Below the pieces are notes generated by a model. It searched no databases, was not told where the DNA came from, and was given only the letters and a program-made list of their open reading frames with translations. A stretch of DNA of 64,000 bases from Opitutales bacterium (GTDB lineage: Bacteria; Verrucomicrobiota; Verrucomicrobiia; Opitutales; JABSRG01), in the NCBI GenBank assembly GCA_028280845.1, contig JANQKZ010000053.1, positions 62,001 through 126,000 of the forward strand, written 5' to 3'. Within the stretch, counting starts at the first letter, position 1, and every line of letters begins with the position of its first letter. The position numbers and the translations under genes were made by a program. This document shows, piece after piece, positions 1 to 9,026 of the stretch.

Positions 1-564
1 ACTCCCGAAGGGCAGATTATGGCCTTGGACGCCAAGGTGAATTTCGACAGTAACGGAATCTTTCGTCACCCCGATATCCTGGACTTGAGGGACCTGAACG
101 AGGAAGACCCCAAAGAAATTGAGGCCTCCAAGTTCAGCCTGAGTTATATCGCTCTGGATGGAAATATCGCCTGCATGGTCAATGGGGCTGGCCTCGCCAT
201 GGCTACGATGGACATCATCCATCACTTTGGAGGTGAGCCGGCCAACTTCCTGGATGTTGGAGGGGGAGCCACCGAAGAAAATGTCACCGCCGCCTTCCGG
301 ATTATTTTAAGCGACCCCAATGTGGAGGGGATCCTAGTCAATATCTTCGGAGGTATTATGAAATGCGATGTCATCGCCCGAGGGGTCATAGCCGCCGCTA
401 AAAACGTGGAAATCAAAGTTCCACTGGTCGTCCGCCTGGAGGGCACCAACGTCGAGGAGGGAAAGCGACTGCTTAATGAAAGCGGCCTTGCCATCACAAG
501 CGCAGACTCCCTCTCCGATGCTGCCCAGAAAATCGTAAAAGAAGTCGAGGCCGCCAAGTCCTGA
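1..564 (+). CDS. sucC: Succinyl-CoA synthetase beta subunit, C-terminal part (cut by window edge)
   Basis: ADP/GDP-forming succinate-CoA ligase beta subunit of the TCA cycle. The reading frame is open from base 1, so the N-terminal ATP-grasp half lies outside the window and about 187 residues remain. The visible part is the ligase domain: [17 protein letters not shown], then [20 protein letters not shown] and VVRLEGTN, all close to the classical SucC C-terminus as known from E. coli. The first ATG at 19 is internal and is not the true start. sucD follows 45 bp downstream on the same strand, the usual sucCD order, so the two are very likely cotranscribed. Confidence 0.95.
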   Translation, partial: TPEGQIMALDAKVNFDSNGIFRHPDILDLRDLNEEDPKEIEASKFSLSYIALDGNIACMVNGAGLAMATMDIIHHFGGEPANFLDVGGGATEENVTAAFRIILSDPNVEGILVNIFGGIMKCDVIARGVIAAAKNVEIKVPLVVRLEGTNVEEGKRLLNESGLAITSADSLSDAAQKIVKEVEAAKS

Positions 565-609
565 CCCCCTCCTTTTTTCAATTTTAAATCTTCAATTTTG
601 CATTAACCC

Positions 610-1485
610 ATGTCCGTTCTCGTAAACAAAGACACCAAAGTCGTCGTCCAGGGATTGACCGGTAAAACGGGTACTTTCCACGCTCAACAGTGTATTGATT
701 ATGGCACCCAAATTGTCGCAGGGGTCACTCCCGGCAAAGGAGGCCTCCTATGGGAAGACCGGGTTCCTGTGTTCGACACGGTTCGCGAGTCCGTTGAAAA
801 GGCGGGGGCCAATGTATCGGTCATATTTGTACCTCCTGCGTTTGCCGGAGACTCTATCATGGAAGCCATTGATGCCGGGATCGAATTGGTCATCGCGATC
901 ACAGAGGGCATCCCTGTAAAAGATATGGCCATCGTGAAGAAGAAGCTGCTTCAGAGCAGCGCTCGCTTGATTGGGCCTAACTGTCCGGGCATCATTACTC
1001 CGGGCGAATGCAAAATCGGTATCATGCCCGGCTATATCCATCGCCCCGGAAAGATTGGAATTGTTTCACGTTCCGGCACTCTCACCTATGAGGCCGTCTT
1101 CCAAGTTACTCAAGCCGGGCATGGACAATCTACCGTCATCGGCATCGGGGGAGACCCCATCAATGGAACCAGCCATACCGATGCCGTCAAACTCTTCAAT
1201 GAGGATCCAGACACGGAAGCCATCATCATGATTGGTGAGATTGGAGGATCCGCCGAAGAAGAAGCCTGTGCCTTTATCAAGGAAAACGTCGATAAACCGG
1301 TAGCCGGGTTCATTGCAGGCACGACGGCCCCTCCGGGCCGCCGCATGGGTCATGCCGGGGCCATTGTCTCAGGTGGTCAGGGCACGGCCGCGGCCAAGAT
1401 TGAGGCCATGAAAGATGCCGGCATCGCCGTCGCTGACACGCCGAGCGACATCGCGCAAGCCCTCTTCTCTGTCTACCAACCCTAA
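610..1485 (+). CDS. sucD: Succinyl-CoA synthetase alpha subunit
   Basis: 291 residues, the normal length for the CoA-binding, phosphohistidine-carrying alpha subunit that pairs with SucC to convert succinyl-CoA to succinate with substrate-level phosphorylation. The N-terminal Rossmann CoA-binding domain starts with [10 protein letters not shown] (residues 15-24). The ligase domain contains the active-site histidine in [10 protein letters not shown] (His248). The ATG at 610 sits directly before the conserved [16 protein letters not shown] start, and no convincing Shine-Dalgarno precedes it. A strong intrinsic terminator follows at 1542-1569, which marks the end of the sucCD transcript. Confidence 0.96.
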   Translation: MSVLVNKDTKVVVQGLTGKTGTFHAQQCIDYGTQIVAGVTPGKGGLLWEDRVPVFDTVRESVEKAGANVSVIFVPPAFAGDSIMEAIDAGIELVIAITEGIPVKDMAIVKKKLLQSSARLIGPNCPGIITPGECKIGIMPGYIHRPGKIGIVSRSGTLTYEAVFQVTQAGHGQSTVIGIGGDPINGTSHTDAVKLFNEDPDTEAIIMIGEIGGSAEEEACAFIKENVDKPVAGFIAGTTAPPGRRMGHAGAIVSGGQGTAAAKIEAMKDAGIAVADTPSDIAQALFSVYQP

Positions 1486-1541
1486 TTTTCTTTCGGCTGA
1501 GATTGCCGAATCCGGAATTCAGGTTTGGTTCAATTTTGGAG

Positions 1542-1569
1542 CCGGGGTGTCCACGCCCCGGTTTTTTTT
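1542..1569 (+). terminator. Intrinsic terminator of sucCD
   Basis: GC-rich stem CCGGGG (1542-1547) pairs with CCCCGG (1556-1561) around an 8-nt loop and is followed immediately by eight T residues (1562-1569). It lies 57 bp after the sucD stop and 42 bp before the next start, so it should separate sucCD from the following membrane gene. Confidence 0.85.
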
Positions 1570-1610
1570 GAGCTTCCCATCCCAATTCACCCTCACATTC
1601 CACATCCCCG

Positions 1611-1949
1611 ATGAATATCTACGCTGATTGGCTTCCAGAACGGGCTTATTACCTGTTTCACCTGCTGGCGTGGATGCTGCCCATCGTGTTGCTTCAATGG
1701 ATCATTGCGGGGAAAATTCTACGCCGACACTGGAAGCTGCTGATTGGCATTCCCTTCGTCGTGGGAACCTACCTGATCCTGACCGACATGGTCGCCGTCT
1801 ATTACGGGGTCTGGTACTTCGATAAAGCCCTAATTCTTGGGTTCAGCCCGGGAGGTGTCCCCATCGAAGAATGGATTTTCTTCTACCTGACCGCCCTGCT
1901 CGTGGCTCAAAGCTTCATTATGTTTCTCCCCGATAAATACCGGCACTAA
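1611..1949 (+). CDS. Lycopene cyclase domain membrane protein (single domain)
   Basis: 112-residue integral membrane protein with three hydrophobic spans (about residues 13-32, 43-62 and 88-106). It matches the heterodimer-type carotenoid cyclase domain (CrtYc/CrtYd, CarR family). The key motif is PIEE at 84-87 followed by WIFFY, with aromatic-rich VWYF just before. In characterised actinobacterial and archaeal cyclases two such domains (two genes or a fusion) act together on lycopene ends. Here only one copy is present and no carotenoid genes are nearby. It could be half of a split cyclase whose partner is elsewhere, a homodimeric cyclase, or a relative with another role. The family call is firm, the enzymatic role is inferred. 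Confidence 0.75.
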   Translation: MNIYADWLPERAYYLFHLLAWMLPIVLLQWIIAGKILRRHWKLLIGIPFVVGTYLILTDMVAVYYGVWYFDKALILGFSPGGVPIEEWIFFYLTALLVAQSFIMFLPDKYRH

Positions 1950-2009
1950 GCCCACCCTTTTACTTTGAATCATACCCCTACGCTTTCTCCCCTGACTCTA
2001 GAAATCCTC

Positions 2010-2423
2010 TTACCGATCCTTGCGATCCCCATAGTATTTGGGAGCTGGCCCAAATACACCATAGAGCAGTTTTACCCCGCCAGTGATGAAGGCGGCAATC
2101 ACCCGCCCCAGCACATTCAGGACAACAAAGAGGAGCCCAATCGCCAAAATCGTACGAAAGTAGGGACTGTCCTGAATAATGATCTGTTCCCCCTGGACTT
2201 GGATTTCGATCCCATTTCGCCCTAGGGACTGATTCGCCTGCACCAGGGGTTCGATCAAAGGAATCGCTTCAGGCGTAGCCAGCAGGGCTTTCACAAAATC
2301 CACCACCCAGAACGCAAAACTGCCCCCAATCAGGAGGAGTATCAACGCTACACCTACACAAAAAGCCCTCCCGGCATTTTGAAAGGTTTCCGATGGATGG
2401 TTCAGGCTCGGTCGATCATTCAT
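2010..2423 (-). CDS. Unknown two-TM membrane protein
   Basis: 137 residues and no family recognised. Two hydrophobic spans (about 21-45 and 91-115) flank a soluble loop of about 45 residues (ATPEAIPLIEPL to QDSPYFR). A short hydrophilic N-terminus and a basic C-terminus (YYGDRKDR) frame the spans. It starts 159 bp downstream of uvrB on the same strand and faces the lycopene-cyclase-type gene convergently across 60 bp. It may share the uvrB transcript or have its own promoter. The open frame, start codon and clean membrane topology support it as a real gene, but nothing points to a function. Confidence 0.6.
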   Translation of the reverse strand: MNDRPSLNHPSETFQNAGRAFCVGVALILLLIGGSFAFWVVDFVKALLATPEAIPLIEPLVQANQSLGRNGIEIQVQGEQIIIQDSPYFRTILAIGLLFVVLNVLGRVIAAFITGGVKLLYGVFGPAPKYYGDRKDR

Positions 2424-2544
2424 CCCTTATCCTAAATCCAATTCGAAATCCATATCCATATCGAAATCCACCCATCCCCCCACTCGAATCTTACTTCCCA
2501 AGAATCCACCACCCTCAGCACAGCCGAAGATCAAGGTGCTGCAG

Positions 2545-2568
2545 TCATTGCGAGCCCAGCGAGGGCCA
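2545..2568 (+). repeat. Possible fragment of a TCATTGCGAG-type intergenic repeat
   Basis: Just downstream of the uvrB stop the sequence TCATTGCGAGCCCAGCGAGG matches, from memory, the opening phrase of a short intergenic element seen in many copies in unrelated bacterial genomes. Only this one copy was noticed in the window. At 2442-2470 the phrase TCGAAATCCA also occurs twice with an 18-bp period. No coding role is apparent for either. Confidence 0.35.
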
Positions 2569-2582
2569 CCTCACCTCTACCG

Positions 2583-4655
2583 TCAGCCCCGTCCCTTCCG
2601 TTTCCCCGGCGTATATTTGCTCCCCTTATGCACCTTCTTCTGCCGATAACCGGATTTTCCCTTCCTGGATCGCTGAGGAGCCACCGATTGAATATGTTTA
2701 CCCGCTTTGAGCGCGTTAATCTGGTCTCTGAGGACAGCAGCCCGCTCAAATTCCAGATTGCGTGATGCTTCCAGCATATCTTCCTGAAGCTCGCTGATCA
2801 CGGCCTGGACATCCAGGTCCCCGACGCCTTCGGCTACCGCTACGGGATCATCCTCCCGGGATTGCCTATAGAGGTGCAGGCTTTCCTGCACCGCCCGTTT
2901 AACACTTTGAGGGGTAATATCGTGCTCCTGGTTATATTTCTCCTGCCTGTCTCGTCGCCCGTTAATCACGGCCAGTGTGCGCGTGAGGGAGTCATTCATT
3001 TCATCAGCATAAAGGATCACACGGCCGTTGGCATGGCGCGCAGCCCGCCCGGCCGTTTGAATCAGGCTGGTTTCGCTTCGCAGGAATCCTTCCTTATCCG
3101 CATCCAGAATGCCCACCAGGGCCACTTCCGGAAGGTCCAACCCTTCCCGGAGAAGATTTACGCCCACCAGCACATCAAAGTCGCCCTTTCTCAACTTTCT
3201 CAAGATCTCTACCCGTTCAATCGCGTCGATGTCAGAGTGCAGGTATTCTACCCGCAGGTTGCTTTCCCGAAGAAAGTCGGTCAGGTCTTCAGACATCCTC
3301 TTGGTCAGGGTGGTGACCAGGATCCGCTCGCCCGATTCCGCCGCAGCCTTGGCCTCTCCGATGAGGTCCTCGACCTGACCTTTCGCCGGACGAACGATCA
3401 TCGTGGGGTCCAGAAGACCCGTGGGACGGATGATTTGCTCCGCAATGACGGAGGATAACTCAAATTCCCTATCCCCCGGCGTGGCGGATACATAAATCGT
3501 CTGGTCCGTGATTTCGGCAAACTCCTCCTCCTTCTGGGGCCGGTTATCCAGGGCGGAGGGGAGACGAAACCCGTATTCCACCAACCGCTCCTTGCGACTC
3601 CGGTCTCCGTTGTACATACCCCGAATCTGGGGAACGGTGGCATGGCTTTCGTCTATGAAAAGAAGAAAGTCCTTGGGGAAAAAGTCGACCAGGCAGAACG
3701 GTCGCTCACCCGCCCTACGCCCGCTCAGATGGCGGGAATAGTTCTCAATTCCGCTACAGAATCCCATTTCCTGGAGGAGCTCGATATCATACTCAGTCCG
3801 CATGCGAATCCGCTGCGCTTCGAGAAGCTGGCCCTTCTGCTCAAACTGTCCAACCCGTTCATCCAGTTCCTTCCGGATTTCCTCGATCGCGACATCCAGC
3901 TTCCGGCGCGGAGTGATGTATTGGTTGGCCGGGTAGAGCCGGAAGTGATCGAACGCGTCTCCGGTATTCCCGGTCAGGGGGTCGAGCGCCTGGATGCGCT
4001 CAATCTCATCGCCCCAGAACTCAACGCGTATGGCAGATTCCATATAAGCCGGGAACACGTCGACAATCTCTCCACGCACCCGGAAGGTACCCCGCTTTAG
4101 CTGGATATCGTTTCGCTCATATAAAATTTCAACCAGCCGCTCCAGGAAAGTATCCCGGTTCATTTCGTTCCCCACCTTCAGCGGGATCATCATTTCCTTA
4201 AAGTCTTCGGGGGATCCCAGGCCGTATATACAACTGACACTCGCCACCACAATCACATCACGGCGGCTGATCAGGGAACTGGTGGCTGCAATTCGAAGCC
4301 GTTCGATTTCATCATTAATGCTGGAGTCCTTCTCGATATAGGTATCGGACTGAGGAATATAGGCCTCCGGTTGGTAGTAGTCGTAATAGCTGACGAAATA
4401 CTCCACTGCATTTTCAGGGAAAAAGTTTTTAAATTCGGAATAGAGCTGGGCCGCCAGGGTCTTGTTGTGAGAAATCACGAGAGCAGGTCGCTGCAGCTCT
4501 TGAATCATATTGGCCATAGTGAACGTTTTCCCTGAACCGGTTACTCCCAGCAGCGTTTGATACCGATTCCCTTCCCGGATCGAACGCACCAGTTTCTCAA
4601 TCGCATCGGGCTGGTCGCCCGTGGGAGAATAATCCGCCTTCAGCTTAAAATCCAT
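2583..4655 (-). CDS. uvrB: Excinuclease ABC subunit B
   Basis: 690-residue UvrB, the DNA-damage-verification helicase of nucleotide excision repair that receives DNA from UvrA and recruits UvrC. Seen directly: Walker A GVTGSGKT (37-44), the tyrosine-rich beta-hairpin region [15 protein letters not shown] (about 90-104), the DESH Walker B box in [11 protein letters not shown], the helicase motif [17 protein letters not shown], and a C-terminal UVR domain ([16 protein letters not shown]) used for UvrC contact. After the UVR domain comes an unusual tail of about 35 residues rich in Lys, Arg and Gly. It is the fifth gene of a probable minus-strand run, starting 15 bp after the preceding gene. Confidence 0.98.
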   Translation of the reverse strand: MDFKLKADYSPTGDQPDAIEKLVRSIREGNRYQTLLGVTGSGKTFTMANMIQELQRPALVISHNKTLAAQLYSEFKNFFPENAVEYFVSYYDYYQPEAYIPQSDTYIEKDSSINDEIERLRIAATSSLISRRDVIVVASVSCIYGLGSPEDFKEMMIPLKVGNEMNRDTFLERLVEILYERNDIQLKRGTFRVRGEIVDVFPAYMESAIRVEFWGDEIERIQALDPLTGNTGDAFDHFRLYPANQYITPRRKLDVAIEEIRKELDERVGQFEQKGQLLEAQRIRMRTEYDIELLQEMGFCSGIENYSRHLSGRRAGERPFCLVDFFPKDFLLFIDESHATVPQIRGMYNGDRSRKERLVEYGFRLPSALDNRPQKEEEFAEITDQTIYVSATPGDREFELSSVIAEQIIRPTGLLDPTMIVRPAKGQVEDLIGEAKAAAESGERILVTTLTKRMSEDLTDFLRESNLRVEYLHSDIDAIERVEILRKLRKGDFDVLVGVNLLREGLDLPEVALVGILDADKEGFLRSETSLIQTAGRAARHANGRVILYADEMNDSLTRTLAVINGRRDRQEKYNQEHDITPQSVKRAVQESLHLYRQSREDDPVAVAEGVGDLDVQAVISELQEDMLEASRNLEFERAAVLRDQINALKAGKHIQSVAPQRSRKGKSGYRQKKVHKGSKYTPGKRKGRG

Positions 4656-4670
4656 CTTTTCAACATGGCA

Positions 4671-5111
4671 TCACCGAAGTGGATCTGCAAGGTGTAGAAT
4701 TCCATGGGCCTCCGCTCCCTTGCGGACAAGCTCCGCATACCAATCGGCCGGCTCGAGGTCCGGTTGAATCAAAATGGCCCGATAAGTGAAAGCCATGTGC
4801 TCGAGTCCATTCATCCAGGCATTTATCCTGATGCGATTATACCCCAGGCCGAAATCTTCAATTTGGTCCAGTTGGGCTTGGTCCTTGCCGGCAATCTCAT
4901 AAACCACGCCCCAGACCACATCGGTCGAGCGACCGGTCTCCCAGAGATCAGCCTTCCCTGTTCCGTCACGACCGACTTTGTGAAACAATCGGCGATACCC
5001 GTACACCTTTGCTGGTCCCACGGTGCTTGCGGATCGAATCCGCCCCACCATGCGGGGTTCCCACAGGTTGGAACCATATGCAAAATAAAGGAGCGTGTCC
5101 TTTCCCCTCAC
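4671..5111 (-). CDS. Gamma-glutamylcyclotransferase-like (AIG2 fold) protein
   Basis: 146 residues beginning with LLYFAYGSNLW, the YGSN nucleotide/substrate-loop signature of the GGCT/AIG2/BtrG fold. An acidic residue in QIEDFGLGYNRI occupies the region where these enzymes carry the catalytic glutamate. Characterised relatives cyclise gamma-glutamyl amides to 5-oxoproline, for example in glutathione turnover, but substrate choice within the fold is broad. The start is GTG, with GTGA overlapping the stop of the upstream thioredoxin-like gene, which implies translational coupling. uvrB follows after 15 bp. Confidence 0.8.
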   Translation of the reverse strand: MRGKDTLLYFAYGSNLWEPRMVGRIRSASTVGPAKVYGYRRLFHKVGRDGTGKADLWETGRSTDVVWGVVYEIAGKDQAQLDQIEDFGLGYNRIRINAWMNGLEHMAFTYRAILIQPDLEPADWYAELVRKGAEAHGILHLADPLR

Positions 5112-5650
5112 TCGCCTTCACCGGTCTCGGGCGAATACCGCGCCTTGAAATCAGGCCAGCTCTCATTATCCCAGCGCTTGTTGCCGATATAATCGAGGAT
5201 GGGGTGCATCGTTTCCGCCGTCTGGAAGCCCTGGATCCGGGTGAAAAGCTCCATCTCATCCGTATACATCACCACCGTCGGATACTCCAGTTCTCCATTG
5301 AGCAGGTTTGCGGCTAATTGGTGATATCCACCGGGCTCCCGTTTCACAAAGCTATAGCTGCCTCCTTGGAAAGTAAGGTCACTCTTCGTTTCAGCATCTA
5401 ACTCGATTGCAATGAAGTGCTGATTGATTAACGCAATCACCAGGGGATCGTTGTAGGTCGTCCGATACGATTGCTGGCACCATCCACACCAATCGGTATA
5501 GACCTTGATGAGAACCGGTTTCGTATTTCCTTCAGCCTCCGCCATAGCAATGCCTTCTTCAAACGGAACCCAATTGATTTTCGGTTCGGTATCAGCCGCC
5601 AGGATGGTGACCGCACAGGAAATGAACAGTAGGGGGAGTAAACGGATCAT
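5108..5650 (-). CDS. Exported thioredoxin-fold protein with CGWC active site
   Basis: 180 residues with a cleavable signal peptide (1-19, ending LAA) and a thioredoxin-like domain carrying WCGWC (Cys55, Cys58). The preceding KPVLIKVYTDW and a later EYPTVVMY (cis-proline loop) are typical of the DUF255/thioredoxin_7 type. The likely role is periplasmic thiol-disulfide chemistry. A W-C-G-W-C site differs from classical thioredoxin (CGPC) and DsbA (CPHC), so it may be a reductase or isomerase, but the partner is unknown. It overlaps the next gene by 4 bp and lies 48 bp after the symporter gene. Confidence 0.8.
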   Translation of the reverse strand: MIRLLPLLFISCAVTILAADTEPKINWVPFEEGIAMAEAEGNTKPVLIKVYTDWCGWCQQSYRTTYNDPLVIALINQHFIAIELDAETKSDLTFQGGSYSFVKREPGGYHQLAANLLNGELEYPTVVMYTDEMELFTRIQGFQTAETMHPILDYIGNKRWDNESWPDFKARYSPETGEGE

Positions 5651-5698
5651 AATAAATTCTACCTTTTAGAATAAAATAAGCAACGACGGGAGGTCGCT

Positions 5699-6976
5699 TT
5701 ATCTGCGTCGTCGTGTAAAAATGGTTTCGTCCATCTTGCCCTCACTTTTTCCCACAATACAGGTCATGGCGGCATCCCCGGTAATATTGACGGAGGTGCG
5801 CAGCATATCCAGAAGCCGGTCGATCCCGAGCAGAATAGGAATGGCCACAACCGGTAGTCCAACCTGGGTCAGGATTGCCGTCAACATGATCAGCCCGGCA
5901 CTGGGCACTCCGGCTGTCCCGATGGAGGCCAGCGTGGCCATCAGGATGACGGTAAGCATCTGGGTGATGCTCAAATCCGTGGTCATAGTCTGCGCAATGA
6001 AGATCGTGGCGACACCTTGCATGATGGCGGTCCCATCCATGTTGATCGTGGCTCCGAGGGGAACGGTGAAGGAGGAGATGGAATTATCCACTCCAAGCTC
6101 TTCCTCTACCGTTTCCAGGGTGACGGGAATGGTGGCATTGCTACTCGAAGTGGTAAACGCAAAGATCTGGGCCGTCCGCACCTTTTTAAAGAACTGTAAT
6201 GGATTGATGTTTCCGATAAATTTGAGAAAAACGGAGTAGGTCAGCACCGCATGGAGCACGAGAATAAAAGCCACGGTTAAAAAGTATTTTCCCAGCGGCA
6301 AAATAGCCGAAAAGCCCTCATCCGCAAAGGTTCGCGCCAAGAGGGCGAATACCCCGTAGGGGGCCAGTTGGATGATCAGGAGCACGAGCCGCATCACCAC
6401 CTCGTTCAGGGCCTCAAAGAGTTTCAGGATCGTTTTCCCGGCTTCTCCACTCATCGTAAGGACCAGCCCAAACAACATCGCAAATACAATAATTTGAAGC
6501 ATATTGCCCTCGGCCAGCGCATCGATCGGGTTACGCGGGATGATTTGCATGAGCACATCCGTAATCGGGGGAGCATTAGGGGCCTGAAACTCCTCCTCCA
6601 TTTCAAAGGTCAACCCGGATCCCGGCTTCACCATGAGGGCAATCCCGATAGCCAGCGTTATGGCTACGGTGGTCGTTACCAGATAAAGCCCCATGATTTT
6701 GCCGCCCACGCGCCCCAACTTGCGCACATCTTCCATGGCTGCAGTCCCACAAACAAGCGAAACAAAGACGAGGGGTACCACCATGAGCTGCAGAGAGCGC
6801 AAAAATAAAGTGCCAACGACATGCAGCACACCATCCGATCCCCATGTTCGGATAGCGCCTTCGTTGCCCATGAGGTTCAGGACTATCCCAAGGAGAATGC
6901 CCAGGGCCATGCCAATTAGGATTTTAGCAGTAAGGGTGAGCTTCTTGCCGTTCGAAGGAGATTCTGGTTCAGACAT
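5699..6976 (-). CDS. Dicarboxylate/amino acid:cation symporter (DAACS family)
   Basis: 425-residue inner-membrane transporter of the GltP/GltT/DctA family, which imports glutamate, aspartate or C4-dicarboxylates with Na+ or H+. The hairpin-1 serine signature SSSN (277-280) and the TM7 signature NMDGTA (312-317) are intact, and NITGDAAM near residue 395 matches the TM8 substrate-binding region. The length and roughly eight-TM pattern are normal. The substrate cannot be assigned. The gene begins 5 bp after the HAD phosphatase stop, so the two are probably one transcript. Confidence 0.93.
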   Translation of the reverse strand: MSEPESPSNGKKLTLTAKILIGMALGILLGIVLNLMGNEGAIRTWGSDGVLHVVGTLFLRSLQLMVVPLVFVSLVCGTAAMEDVRKLGRVGGKIMGLYLVTTTVAITLAIGIALMVKPGSGLTFEMEEEFQAPNAPPITDVLMQIIPRNPIDALAEGNMLQIIVFAMLFGLVLTMSGEAGKTILKLFEALNEVVMRLVLLIIQLAPYGVFALLARTFADEGFSAILPLGKYFLTVAFILVLHAVLTYSVFLKFIGNINPLQFFKKVRTAQIFAFTTSSSNATIPVTLETVEEELGVDNSISSFTVPLGATINMDGTAIMQGVATIFIAQTMTTDLSITQMLTVILMATLASIGTAGVPSAGLIMLTAILTQVGLPVVAIPILLGIDRLLDMLRTSVNITGDAAMTCIVGKSEGKMDETIFTRRRR

Positions 6977-6981
6977 AAAGG

Positions 6982-7656
6982 CTAGGCGGTTGCTGCAAAC
7001 AGGCCATGGATAAGGGTGAGATCCTGCTCGAGGTAGTGAGGGATTATCGCATCGACCCCCGCACTTTTCAAGCGGCTTTCAGATTGGGTCGAGGCGACTC
7101 CAACGACTTTCATACCACCGGCCAGACCAGCCTCAATCCCATGGATACTGTCTTCAAACACCACACAGTGTCGAGGATCTCGTTCGGCCACGGCAGCCGC
7201 TTTCAGAAAGACCTCAGGATGTGGTTTTCCATGGGACACATCCTCTGAAGCAACCATCCCCGAAAACAGATCCTCCATTCCCAGTAATTCAAAGATCGCA
7301 TACACATTTTCCCGCTCTGTGGATGTGGCCACCACCGAAGGAATTCCCTCCCCATGCAGCTGCTTTAGAAACGGGATGACCCCGGGTATGAGTTCCGGGG
7401 GACATCCTTCCCTCACAATAATATCGCGGTAAATCGCCTCTTTTCGATTTCCCAGGCGGTTCACCTCCTCCGAGTCGTGAGACCAGTTAAGGATGTGGGG
7501 AATGATGACGTGGTTTTTCTTCCCAAAACCGCGCACAAAATGATCTTCCGGCAGGGGCTTGCCGATCTCCTCTGCGAGCCGTTCCCAGCTTGCTTCGTGT
7601 TGTTTGGAGGAGTCAATCACTACTTCATCCCAGTCCCAAAGTACGCCAACTTGCAT
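6982..7656 (-). CDS. HAD-superfamily phosphatase, beta-phosphoglucomutase/GPP-like
   Basis: 224 residues with all four HAD motifs: motif I DWDEV (nucleophile Asp8, acid/base Asp10), motif II T111/S112, motif III Lys144 in GKPHPEVF, and motif IV FEDS (Glu168/Asp169). A four-helix cap sits between motifs I and II. Motif I has Glu where the common form is DxDG[VT], a modest departure. Relatives are phosphatases or mutases for sugar phosphates and similar metabolites. It is the first gene of the minus-strand run and is divergent from fabV, with 124 bp between the two starts that should hold both promoters. Confidence 0.85.
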   Translation of the reverse strand: MQVGVLWDWDEVVIDSSKQHEASWERLAEEIGKPLPEDHFVRGFGKKNHVIIPHILNWSHDSEEVNRLGNRKEAIYRDIIVREGCPPELIPGVIPFLKQLHGEGIPSVVATSTERENVYAIFELLGMEDLFSGMVASEDVSHGKPHPEVFLKAAAVAERDPRHCVVFEDSIHGIEAGLAGGMKVVGVASTQSESRLKSAGVDAIIPHYLEQDLTLIHGLFAATA

Positions 7657-7780
7657 GGGGGTAGCATTCCCGCTTCACCGAACGGTTCAAGTTATTTCAG
7701 GCAACAACTTTAACGTTGCAGAAAGGAAAGCCCACAGATCATTCTGGTGGCTTACCTGGATATCCACGGCTGCCACTAAT

Positions 7781-8980
7781 ATGATTGTTAAACCAAAAGT
7801 CCGCGCATTCGTTTGCGTTACTTCCCATCCAACCGGTTGTGAAGCACATGTAAATGAACAAATTGAGGTTGTAAAAAATGCCGGTATTTCCGCTGCCGGC
7901 CCGAAGAATGTGCTGGTGATCGGAGCCTCTACCGGCTACGGCTTGGCGTCCCGGATCGTGGCCGCATTCGGGTATCAGGCCAATACCATAGGGGTCTTTT
8001 TCGAACGCCCTTCTCACAACGGCAAAACGGCCACCGCGGGTTATTATAACACCGTTGGGTTTGAGAACGCTGCCGCCAAAGCCGGAGTAGGAGCATGGAG
8101 TGTCAATGGGGACGCATTTTCACCCGAGATTAAGGACCAGGTGGCCAATCTCATTCAGGAGCACATGGGAAAAGTGGATTTGGTCATCTACAGCTTAGCT
8201 GCTCCCCGCCGAACTGACCCTGCCACGGGTGAGGTCTTCAAATCCGCCCTCAAACCGATCGGTAACGCCTACTCCAATAAGTATCTGGATACGGATAAAC
8301 GAACTGTAGAAGTCGCTTCCCTCGATCCGGCAACAGACGAAGAAATTGCAGGTACGGTTAAGGTGATGGGGGGCGAAGATTGGAAATTGTGGATGGATCT
8401 CCTGCAAAGCCAGGACCTCCTCGCAGACGGAGTCCTTACTGTCGCCTACGACTATATTGGCCCCAAGGTGACTTGGCCGATTTACTATCATGGCACCATT
8501 GGCAAAGCGAAAGTTCACCTGAATCAGACGGCAAAAACCCTTACCGAGTCGCTTTCCGGCATCGGTGGCCGTGCCCTGGTCTCCGTCAATAAGGCCGTGG
8601 TCACCCAGGCCAGCTCCGCTATCCCGGGCGTAAATCTTTATATCACCCTGCTCTTTAAAATCATGAAGGAAAAGGGCCTCCACGAGGGCGTGATTGAGCA
8701 GATTGTTCGCCTCTTCCGGGATCGCCTGTTTGCCGGCGATGCCGGTATTCCCGTCGATGAGGAAGGCCGCGTACGGGTGGATGATTGGGAGATGAAAGAG
8801 GAGGTCCAGTCCGCCATCGAGGCAGTCTGGGATGAGGTGACCACGGAGACCCTGGATCAATACACCGACTTCGCGGGTTACCGCGACGATTTCCTGCGCT
8901 TATTTGGCTTTAATATCGCGGGGGTGAATTACGAAGAAGATGTTGAAATCGAAGTAGATGTGCCTTCGCTTAAAGGCTAA
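7781..8980 (+). CDS. fabV: Enoyl-[acyl-carrier-protein] reductase FabV
   Basis: 399-residue NADH-dependent trans-2-enoyl-ACP (or enoyl-CoA) reductase that completes each round of fatty-acid elongation. FabV-type enzymes are longer than FabI and often insensitive to triclosan. Diagnostic features: the dinucleotide loop GASTGYG (48-54), the Y-x8-K catalytic motif (Tyr235 to Lys244, YYHGTIGKAK), and the N-terminal MIVKPKVRAF with a following SHPTGC. The frame is open further upstream, but the ATG at 7781 gives the standard FabV N-terminus. There is no clear Shine-Dalgarno. It stands alone, followed by the sigma-factor operon. Confidence 0.96.
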   Translation: MIVKPKVRAFVCVTSHPTGCEAHVNEQIEVVKNAGISAAGPKNVLVIGASTGYGLASRIVAAFGYQANTIGVFFERPSHNGKTATAGYYNTVGFENAAAKAGVGAWSVNGDAFSPEIKDQVANLIQEHMGKVDLVIYSLAAPRRTDPATGEVFKSALKPIGNAYSNKYLDTDKRTVEVASLDPATDEEIAGTVKVMGGEDWKLWMDLLQSQDLLADGVLTVAYDYIGPKVTWPIYYHGTIGKAKVHLNQTAKTLTESLSGIGGRALVSVNKAVVTQASSAIPGVNLYITLLFKIMKEKGLHEGVIEQIVRLFRDRLFAGDAGIPVDEEGRVRVDDWEMKEEVQSAIEAVWDEVTTETLDQYTDFAGYRDDFLRLFGFNIAGVNYEEDVEIEVDVPSLKG

Positions 8981-9026
8981 TCTAACAAGCTTTTTACCAA
9001 TATTTTTGCCGGGATGATCGTTGTGT

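Noticed and set aside
1965-2225. Short plus-strand ORF overlapping the minus-strand membrane gene
   Set aside because: No start context, no conserved features; it is the shadow of the gene at 2010-2423.
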